Assembly (NCBI RefSeq): GCF_006265225.1
Contig: NZ_VDCS01000006.1
Span: 186,001-250,000 of the forward strand
Direction: 5' to 3'
DNA length: 64,000 bases
Source: Allotamlana fucoidanivorans
Lineage (GTDB): Bacteria > Bacteroidota > Bacteroidia > Flavobacteriales > Flavobacteriaceae
Positions 57,724-64,000 of this stretch are shown here, piece after piece (the first letter of the stretch is position 1; each line of letters starts with the position of its first letter). The translations under genes and the position numbers were made by a program. Under the pieces are notes generated by a model. That model was given only the letters and a program-made list of their open reading frames with translations. It was not told the origin of the DNA and searched no databases.

Positions 57724-59067
57724 TTATAATTTAGGTTCCCAACCAGGTTCGTATGTTCTTTTCCATAGTGCCATAGCTTCTCTATCAAATATTGTACCTG
57801 AATTCTCATCTACGTCAAATCCTTTATCTATTCTATACGCAATATTTGCATAATGTGTAAGCATTTGTGATTTTGCTCCAATTTCAATTGGAGAAGTCAA
57901 TTCTTCTTTACCTCTAATTCCGTTCAAGAAGTTCACCGTATGACGTGTTGACAAATCACCGCCACCGCCTAAGGCTACACCGCCTTCTGCTTTACCCGAC
58001 TTCATCTCCTCAACAAGTTTTCCTTTTCTATCAAAACGCTCAAAGCCGTCACGATCAATCATTACAGAACCTTCTGTTCCCATTATTAGCGTTCCTCTTC
58101 CTCTTCCATATTTTTTGTAAGCATTTCTGCTTACTCCATCCCATTGAATGATTTTACCATTACCAAATGTATAGGTGGCCAACATGTCGTCATACATTTC
58201 CCAACCATCATCTTTAAAATGATTCTTTCCGGCTAAAACATCTACATATTTAGGATAATTTACATCTAATGCCCAGCGTGCAATATCTAATTCATGTGTA
58301 GCATTATTCCCCATTTCTGCAGTACCAAAATCCCAACCATACCAGTGCCAGTTATAATTCCATGTATCATGAGTATAGTCTTTTCTTGGTGACGGCCCTT
58401 GGAATAAGTCCCAGTTTAAACCTTGCGGTGGGTCAGCCTTCACTGGATTTGGAACCTTTGGCCTGCCATTCGCGTAAAACCCAATGGCTTTATATGCATC
58501 ACCAAGTATACCGTCATGAATATCTTTGATGATTTTAATACTTTGCGGTGAGGAGCGTTGTTGGTTACCCATTTGAACCACTTTATTGTACTTCTTTTGC
58601 GCTGTAACCACCAATTGGTTTTCCCAGGCGTTGTGACTGCATGGTTTTTCTAAATACACATGCTTTCCTGCTTGCATGGCCATAATGGCCCCAGGGGTGT
58701 GCCAGTGATCTGGAGTAGCCATAAAAACAGCATCAACATTCTTATCATCCAGAATCTTTTTGATATCCTCTTCAAGTTTTGGCTTATAGCTTATTTTTTT
58801 TCCAACTTTTTCGGCTGCTTTATGCATTTGACTTTGCATCACATCACACAAATACAACAAACGCGCGTTATTGTCTTTTGCAACTATACCATTGATAAAT
58901 GCACCGTATCGTCGTCCTAAGCCTTGAATAGCTACATTAATTCTATCATTTGCTCCTATGATATTATTATAACTTTGTGCAGACATAGCGTTGATTCCAC
59001 TACTTAAAGTGATTCCTGCAGTAGCCAGCGTAGTTTTCTTTAAAAAATCTCTTCTTTTATTTGCCAT
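57724..59067 (-). CDS. Tat-exported Gfo/Idh/MocA oxidoreductase
   Basis: ATG at 59067 gives MANKRRDFLKKTTLATAG, a twin-arginine signal. The 447-residue protein has the Rossmann motif NVAIQGLGRRYGAF, AVFMATPDHWHTPGAIMA and YLEKPCSHNAWEN. The C-terminal half shows MGNNATHELDIARWAL and RHTVNFLNGIRGKEE. This is the periplasmic Gfo/Idh/MocA type common in Bacteroidota and Planctomycetes. Nearest relatives may include GH109-like or 3-ketoglycoside dehydrogenases, and only structure or assay can tell. It is 2 bp after the DUF1080 gene and 3 bp before the second oxidoreductase, so all three are co-translated. Confidence 0.88.
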   Translation of the reverse strand: MANKRRDFLKKTTLATAGITLSSGINAMSAQSYNNIIGANDRINVAIQGLGRRYGAFINGIVAKDNNARLLYLCDVMQSQMHKAAEKVGKKISYKPKLEEDIKKILDDKNVDAVFMATPDHWHTPGAIMAMQAGKHVYLEKPCSHNAWENQLVVTAQKKYNKVVQMGNQQRSSPQSIKIIKDIHDGILGDAYKAIGFYANGRPKVPNPVKADPPQGLNWDLFQGPSPRKDYTHDTWNYNWHWYGWDFGTAEMGNNATHELDIARWALDVNYPKYVDVLAGKNHFKDDGWEMYDDMLATYTFGNGKIIQWDGVSRNAYKKYGRGRGTLIMGTEGSVMIDRDGFERFDRKGKLVEEMKSGKAEGGVALGGGGDLSTRHTVNFLNGIRGKEELTSPIEIGAKSQMLTHYANIAYRIDKGFDVDENSGTIFDREAMALWKRTYEPGWEPKL

Positions 59068-59069
59068 CT

Positions 59070-60470
59070 TTATTTCTTTTTATTTTTTGGAACACGAATT
59101 TTTATATTTCTGAAAAACACTTGATCACCGTGATCCTGCAATAAAATTTGGCCTTTTTCTAAAACTCCAAATTTAGGCCATTTTGCATACTTACTTTCTG
59201 AAACTAATGTTAAAAATGCTTCACTTCCTCTTTCATATTCTAAAACCTTAACTCCATTTATCCAGTGTTCAACATGATTATTGATAGACTTTATATAAGC
59301 CGTATTCCACTCACCAACAGGATTTACAGGTTTACTTGGATCGGCCTTTATCAAATCATATAGTGAACATACAGTTCTGCTCCCTTCGTGAGATCCTAAT
59401 TTAGCATCTTCATGCAAGTCATCATCCAAAATTTGATACTCTAAGCCAATTGAAGACCCAGGCCCCTTATTAAGTTCTGTGTCTACATAATATTTTATAC
59501 CACTATTTGCTCCTGGTGTTAGCTTAAAATCAACTTGTAGTTCAAAATTACTATATTCTTGCGTTGTTACAATATCTCCGCCAGCTGTTGATTCTGCGCC
59601 ACCAGTTTCTGCTACGATTAGCTCTCCATTTATAATGGACCAACCTTCCTCTGGGAACTTGTCTAATTTAGCACCACGCCACCCACTGGTTGTTTTACCA
59701 TCCCAAAGCATTTGCCAACCCTCCTTTTTTTCTTGAAAAGTTAACTTGTTTTTAGTTACCACAGGTTCTAACGGTGATTTTCTAGAATATTTTGATACAT
59801 TTTCTGTTAAGATTTTAGCCTCTTTCCACATCACTGTTTTACCAAGTCTTTCTTTATTTTTGCCAATGGAATGCACTTGTAAGCCTATAAATCCACTTGC
59901 TGTTTTATCATCAATCAAATAAGCTGCTGGCACATTATTTATCCAAGTTTTAATAGTATCACCAATAGCCTCAACACGATAGTGATTCCATTCATTTTGT
60001 TTAAATGCAGCCTGTGCACTAGTGTTGTTTTCTAAAGGATTTAACCATTTGCGTCTGCCTTCATCATAAATACCACCGCTCCAGGCACGTTTTGAAGGAT
60101 CTATTTCAATTTGATACCCATGCACTCTTCCATTTTGATAATATGGCAAGCTATTACTTCTTATTTGAATACCCGAATTCATCACAGGGTCTACTTTAAA
60201 GGCTATCTCAAGAATAAAATCATCGTAACGTTTATTGGTGGTTAAAAATGTATTAGGAGTATCGGCGGCAGTGGTTCCTGTAATAACACCGTTAACAACT
60301 TCATAAGATGCTTTACCGCCTAAAATGGTCCAACCATCCAGATTGTCTTCATTAATTAAATTCACCCAAGGAACTGGATCATTCTTTTCTTTACAAGAGT
60401 AAATGTTCCCCATATTGAAAACAGTAAGAAAACATAATGCAATAGATTTTAATAGTTTCATTTTTATCAT
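59070..60470 (-). CDS. Double DUF1080 (3-keto-glycoside hydrolase/lyase-like) lipoprotein
   Basis: This protein has 466 residues from ATG at 60470, or 463 from ATG at 60461, the more usual-looking start. A probable lipoprotein signal ends NIYSC. Two jelly-roll DUF1080 domains follow: about 30-215 (NLINEDNLDGWTILGGKASYEVVNG, GIQIRSNSLPYYQNGRVHGYQIEID) and about 240-466 (QMLWDGKTTSGWRGAKLD, GANSGIKYYVD, GSSIGLEYQILDDDLH). DUF1080 (PF06439) members cleave 3-keto-disaccharides by elimination or hydrolysis. Two linked copies may mean that one domain binds while the other cleaves, or that each serves a different linkage. Operator site 11 lies about 151 bp upstream. It is the first gene of the cassette. 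Confidence 0.85.
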   Translation of the reverse strand: MIKMKLLKSIALCFLTVFNMGNIYSCKEKNDPVPWVNLINEDNLDGWTILGGKASYEVVNGVITGTTAADTPNTFLTTNKRYDDFILEIAFKVDPVMNSGIQIRSNSLPYYQNGRVHGYQIEIDPSKRAWSGGIYDEGRRKWLNPLENNTSAQAAFKQNEWNHYRVEAIGDTIKTWINNVPAAYLIDDKTASGFIGLQVHSIGKNKERLGKTVMWKEAKILTENVSKYSRKSPLEPVVTKNKLTFQEKKEGWQMLWDGKTTSGWRGAKLDKFPEEGWSIINGELIVAETGGAESTAGGDIVTTQEYSNFELQVDFKLTPGANSGIKYYVDTELNKGPGSSIGLEYQILDDDLHEDAKLGSHEGSRTVCSLYDLIKADPSKPVNPVGEWNTAYIKSINNHVEHWINGVKVLEYERGSEAFLTLVSESKYAKWPKFGVLEKGQILLQDHGDQVFFRNIKIRVPKNKKK

Positions 60471-60621
60471 AATTTTAATTGTATTTTTTTACTAAAAAAC
60501 TCCCCATCATAATACCTATTAACGTGTGTGATGAAGAGTTTTAACTAACTCAAAAATTTCTAAATAATCTAAACTTTAGTAAATACTTTACGCAAATTAA
60601 AGTTATACAAATCAAAAACCA

Positions 60622-60636
60622 TCCTGTGCCGTACTG
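60622..60636 (-). promoter_or_regulatory. Operator site 11 before the DUF1080/oxidoreductase operon
   Basis: TCCTG-TGCCG-TACTG on the plus strand, 151 bp before the ATG at 60470. A -7-like TAACTTTA is on the minus strand at 60598-60605, 16 nt below it. Confidence 0.6.
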
Positions 60637-60684
60637 CTCAATCTTGATTAATCTGAATAAAAGATGATACGAAAACCTTTTAAC

Positions 60685-60724
60685 AAACAAAAGAAGCGAG
60701 GACATGTCCTCGCTTCTTTTGTTT
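60685..60724 (-). terminator. 40-bp perfect palindrome, terminator after the SusCD operon
   Basis: A 20-bp arm is perfectly mirrored around 60704/60705, flanked by A-rich and T-rich ends. It lies 27 bp after the stop of the lipoprotein gene (60752), and can fold from either strand. It should end the SusC/SusD transcript. Confidence 0.88.
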
Positions 60725-60751
60725 AATCTATAAATTTTTGGAAGTTCTAAA

Positions 60752-61804
60752 CTAAGGAAGTTCCCTTAGCTCCACAGTAAACTGTTCAAATGTAACATCT
60801 CTGTTTCTTATAACTAATGTATCCTTGACAGCATGTGTTTCATTATTAACAGCATCTGTATACGAATAATCTAGATATATTACATCGCGCTTCTCTCCTC
60901 CCCATTCATCACCATTTTCAACAAATCGTCCTGAACCAGAAACATTATAAGCATCGTCTCCAAAACTATTTACAGTACACGTTTCGTCACTATTAAATAC
61001 CAACTCAATATTTACATCTCCTGGGCTTGAAAGCTCACCTCTTCGCACACGGTTTGCATATCTTACATTTGACCTTCCACTGGTCATTAATTCAGTAACC
61101 TCATCGTCTACAACAAATTCTGATCTGTAGGTTGAGGTAGTCACCTCTCCTGAATTGTTTGTCATAACATCTTCCCCTCGGCGTAAGTATTTGCCTTGAT
61201 ACTTGTTCATGAATTTTATACCAAAAAGTGTGTAATCTTTAGGTGCGGGATTCCAATCTTCATCCTTTATTTTTATTGGATTAGACACAATAGGTACTCC
61301 TGTAAGTAATGAATCTAGACCCTCATAATCAACAATTTTTAAAGGAATGACATAATGCGTATTATTCTTGGTAGCATAAGCAAGCGGATCATCAAAGAAA
61401 GCTTCTTCTAACTGAATAGGAATACGACCATTTATTGATCCTGCAGGTATAATAACAGGGCTAGGCTTTTCTATGGTATAATATGACGCTGGCAATATCT
61501 GAACCGTTACCGAGTCTACTCCTAAGGTATTGGCGTCAATTAATTCTGGAGCCAACTCAAAATATACTTTTCGGTCAGAATTATTTTCAAAAACTCCAGA
61601 CATTACAACACCTATTTCAAACTTACCTTGGTTATCATTATCATTAAAACCCAAATCATACTTACCTTGAATTAATGTTCTTGCAGGTCTTTGATATGGA
61701 AAATATACTGAAGTTGAACCAAAATCAGCGACTTCAGTATCTTGATTCTCACAAGCCATTAGACCAAAGGCTAAGGCTATTATTACAACTAATTTTATTT
61801 TCAT
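60752..61804 (-). CDS. Surface lipoprotein with DUF1735/BT_3987-like domain
   Basis: This 350-residue protein has a lipoprotein signal (GLMAC, Cys18). The N-terminal half has the DUF1735-type pattern (VYFPYQRPARTLIQGKYDLG, VYFELAPELIDANTLG, IPAGSINGRIPIQLEE, YVIPLKIVDYEG). The C-terminal half has beta-strands (NKYQGKYLRRGEDVMTN, TCTVNSFGDDAYNVSGSGRF, KDTLVIRNRDVTFEQFTVEL) as in DUF5627-like proteins. Lipoproteins of this kind next to SusD often bind the target glycan at the cell surface. It follows SusD by 40 bp. No enzyme signature is present. Confidence 0.8.
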   Translation of the reverse strand: MKIKLVVIIALAFGLMACENQDTEVADFGSTSVYFPYQRPARTLIQGKYDLGFNDNDNQGKFEIGVVMSGVFENNSDRKVYFELAPELIDANTLGVDSVTVQILPASYYTIEKPSPVIIPAGSINGRIPIQLEEAFFDDPLAYATKNNTHYVIPLKIVDYEGLDSLLTGVPIVSNPIKIKDEDWNPAPKDYTLFGIKFMNKYQGKYLRRGEDVMTNNSGEVTTSTYRSEFVVDDEVTELMTSGRSNVRYANRVRRGELSSPGDVNIELVFNSDETCTVNSFGDDAYNVSGSGRFVENGDEWGGEKRDVIYLDYSYTDAVNNETHAVKDTLVIRNRDVTFEQFTVELRELP

Positions 61805-61844
61805 GTTAAATATTTTTTTTTAATTCTTTATTAGTATCCTAATC

Positions 61845-63563
61845 CTACCAACCTGAATTTTGTTCAAGGGCTGGAAACTTTAATGTTTCATCATTTGGAA
61901 TTGGCATATATGTAGCAAAGTCAGGATATTTTCTTTCTTCAACTTGGTCATAACTATAATTTGTTCCATTAATGTTAACACCTTCAGCTGATTCAATCAA
62001 AGACAAGCCCCATCTTCTTAAGTCCCAGAATCTATGACCTTCAAAACTTAGTTCCAAGCGTCGTTCGTTTCTAATGAGTTCTCGCATATCTTGTTTTGTA
62101 GTAATAGACGCTAAGTAAGCATCTGGTTGAGCAAGTCCCGCTCTTTGTCTTATTGCTCCAATCACTTCACGCGCGGTCATACCATTAATTTGTTGGTCTG
62201 GCCCACCCACTTCATTAGCTGCCTCGGCAAATATTAAAAATAATTCTGTATATCGAAAAAACACATCGTAGTGTCTTTGCGTTGTTTCAGACCCATCATC
62301 ATTTAATCTTACATCTGGACGAAGTAATTTTTTGAGGTAATACCCTGTTGTTGTAGAAAATTCAGGAATAGAATCTCGTCTGTCAATTCCGCCTCCAACT
62401 CCGGTATTAATTGTTCCTCCTCCAAAATTATCACCGTTTAGTACAACAAACTTTGCTAACCTTGGGTCTCTATTTGTATACGGATCTTGCGGATTGTATC
62501 CATTCGCTTCAGTTGCAGGAAATCCACTTTGCATTGGGAAAGCATCTACCAAATTTTGTGTTGGATTAATTTCGCCACTACCATTTACCGAAGGTGGGAA
62601 CACACGTTTTTCAATAGTTGCATTTGGATTTTGCTCTGAGCCTCTCCAAATCATTTCGCCACCAGTATAACCATCACTATCTAAATAAAACTCAAGACCA
62701 TTAGGTACTAAACCTGAAACTCCTCCAATAGTATTTAATACTTCACTTGCATCGGTTGCTGCCATATTATAATACCCTTGATCATTTAAAAATGCCGGAC
62801 TTGCTGCAAAAAGCGCTAAACGGGCTTTTAAAGCACTTACTATTTTACCAGAAATACGTAAATTAATGGCACTACCATTGGCAACTTTATATTTATTAAA
62901 ATCATAATCTTCGTAAATAGGATTTACATCGGATTGATTATCTGAATAAACTGTTGGTAATAAAGTAAGTGCCTCATCAAAATCTGCCATGATAGCTTCA
63001 ACCGTATCTTCAAAAGATAAGCGTGGTAAATTAAAATCGCCATCAGACTCAATGAATCCTTTTATATAAGGCACGCCTAGTAATTGTCCAGAAGTTCCAT
63101 AACCAGCATGCGCCTGTAGTATGTAAAAGTGATGTAATGCTCTCAATGCCAACGCCTCTCCTTTCATACGCATATAAAACATTTCATTAATCTCCTCATC
63201 TGTATTCCATACAATCTCACCAGCGTTAATAATTTGTAAAAATTTGTTTACCCATAAAACGCTTTCATAGTTCCTCCAACGTGATGTAGGGTTAAACTGA
63301 GCACTTAACTCTCCTTTAGCTATACGCTTAAAATCATTATCTAATTGATTATTAACCGCATCATCTGTGGCCGCTTCATCAAACGTAAACTGATCTATTA
63401 AACGTGAATAGCCCTGCAATAACACACCTTCTGCTGCTGCTGGTGTTTCACCAACAAACTCAAAGTCCAATCTATTTTCATCAATAGGATCTAAGAAATC
63501 TTCACAGCTAACAACGCCAGCAAATACTGACATTATAAACATATATTTTATTAAATTTTTCAT
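61845..63563 (-). CDS. susD-like: SusD/RagB-family surface glycan-binding lipoprotein
   Basis: This 572-residue protein has a lipoprotein signal (GVVSC, Cys20) and then EDFLDP, typical of SusD. Helical repeats follow (MRMKGEALALRALHHFYILQAHAGYG with TPR-like pattern). The C-terminus has RNERRLELSFEGHRFWDLRRWG, a SusD hallmark. It forms the lid over the SusC channel and binds the imported oligosaccharide. It is 20 bp after SusC and 40 bp before the next lipoprotein gene. The glycan is inferred from context. Confidence 0.95.
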   Translation of the reverse strand: MKNLIKYMFIMSVFAGVVSCEDFLDPIDENRLDFEFVGETPAAAEGVLLQGYSRLIDQFTFDEAATDDAVNNQLDNDFKRIAKGELSAQFNPTSRWRNYESVLWVNKFLQIINAGEIVWNTDEEINEMFYMRMKGEALALRALHHFYILQAHAGYGTSGQLLGVPYIKGFIESDGDFNLPRLSFEDTVEAIMADFDEALTLLPTVYSDNQSDVNPIYEDYDFNKYKVANGSAINLRISGKIVSALKARLALFAASPAFLNDQGYYNMAATDASEVLNTIGGVSGLVPNGLEFYLDSDGYTGGEMIWRGSEQNPNATIEKRVFPPSVNGSGEINPTQNLVDAFPMQSGFPATEANGYNPQDPYTNRDPRLAKFVVLNGDNFGGGTINTGVGGGIDRRDSIPEFSTTTGYYLKKLLRPDVRLNDDGSETTQRHYDVFFRYTELFLIFAEAANEVGGPDQQINGMTAREVIGAIRQRAGLAQPDAYLASITTKQDMRELIRNERRLELSFEGHRFWDLRRWGLSLIESAEGVNINGTNYSYDQVEERKYPDFATYMPIPNDETLKFPALEQNSGW

Positions 63564-63583
63564 TCTATCTATTTAAATTTTTA

Positions 63584-64000
63584 TTAAAATGATAATCTTA
63601 CCCCTAAGGTATAGGTTCTAGCCTGTGGGTTGGTACCGATATTTAACTGACGAATATCCTTATTTTTAGCTATTTCAAAAAGGTTAGTTCCTTGTAAGTT
63701 TAAGCTAAAGTGTTCCATTCCTAGTCTGTCACATAAGTTGTCTGCAAATTCATAGGTTAGCTGAGCCCTGTTAATTCTAAAGAAACTTGTATCAAACAAC
63801 CAGAATGTAGAGTTTCTAAAATTATTTTGGTTTTGCGCAGCAGATAACCTTGGAAACGTGGCTGTGTCATCTGTTTCTGGAGTCCAACGTCCTAAAACTA
63901 CTTCAGAGTATTTCTGATTCCCATTAGGGCTATAATAATCATTGTAGCGATCACTTAATTTATTTCCTAAGCCTCCAGTTTGTCCCGTACCAAGTATAAA
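63584..64000 (-). CDS. susC-like: SusC-like TonB-dependent transporter, C-terminal end
   Basis: The frame enters from outside the window and is open for 139 codons. It includes GRWTPETDDTATFPRLSA, STFWLFDTSFFRINRAQLTYEF and QGTNLFEIAKNKD. The end, TNPQARTYTLGVRLSF, has the terminal aromatic residue of an outer-membrane barrel. These are the last strands of a SusC-type transporter. It couples with SusD, which starts 20 bp after its stop. Confidence 0.93.
   Translation of the reverse strand, partial: FILGTGQTGGLGNKLSDRYNDYYSPNGNQKYSEVVLGRWTPETDDTATFPRLSAAQNQNNFRNSTFWLFDTSFFRINRAQLTYEFADNLCDRLGMEHFSLNLQGTNLFEIAKNKDIRQLNIGTNPQARTYTLGVRLSF

Noticed and set aside
1-64000. tRNA, rRNA, CRISPR arrays and insertion sequences
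   Set aside because: None was recognisable by eye on either strand. No transposase-like frame or repeated direct-repeat array was seen.

Overview
The window comes from a marine Flavobacteriaceae-type Bacteroidota. The evidence is low GC with A/T-rich spacers, no Shine-Dalgarno sites, a SusC/SusD pair, many lipoproteins, type IX secretion (T9SS) sorting domains, Tat-exported Gfo/Idh/MocA enzymes, a hybrid two-component sensor (HTCS), and one good TAnnTTTG -7 box. Nearly all of it is one polysaccharide utilisation locus (PUL). The set of predicted enzymes points to ulvan, the sulfated rhamnose, xylose and uronic-acid polysaccharide of green algae. It has four sulfatase domains, three GH78 and four GH106-type rhamnosidases, three or four lyase candidates including a PL24/PL25-like beta-propeller, a GH105 unsaturated-uronyl hydrolase, and GH3, GH43 and GH39-like enzymes suited to xylose. 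The substrate is inferred from gene content and not shown directly.

Layout, left to right. All genes are on the minus strand unless stated. (1) 1-5954: GH106 (cut by the window edge), sulfatase and GH78. (2) 6247-19993: sugar isomerase, sulfatase, Tat-exported enolase-superfamily enzyme, two GH106 and one GH78, with a divergent AraC regulator (20156-21049, plus). (3) 21044-28450: three separately promoted secreted enzymes, namely an alpha-toroid lyase candidate, a jelly-roll lyase candidate and the PL24/25-like lyase. (4) 28611-33583: GH106 and GH39-like. (5) 34088-36982, plus: a broken DcaP/OprP-like porin and an intact amidohydrolase. (6) 37827-42266: sulfatase, jelly-roll lyase and a secreted lectin-like protein. 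(7) 42591-52468: oxidoreductase, GH43, GH3, GH105, then a terminator and the HTCS. (8) 52738-56265: a fused sulfatase and GH78. (9) 56536-60470: two Tat-exported oxidoreductases and a double DUF1080 protein, resembling a 3-keto-glycoside cleavage cassette. (10) 60752-64000: surface lipoprotein, SusD and the end of SusC.

How it may work together (inference). T9SS-exported lyases with lectin-like modules cut the polymer outside the cell. SusCD and the lipoprotein import the oligosaccharides. Periplasmic sulfatases, rhamnosidases, xylosidases and GH105 trim them, and the Gfo/DUF1080 cassette may cleave linkages by oxidation. The HTCS would sense products.

The most striking signal not explained by genes is a 15-bp direct repeat, TCCTG-N5-TCCTG on the plus strand (half-sites exactly 10 bp apart). 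It occurs upstream of ten minus-strand genes or operons and is always in the same orientation. It is probably the operator of this regulon. No tRNA, rRNA, CRISPR array or recognisable insertion sequence was seen.
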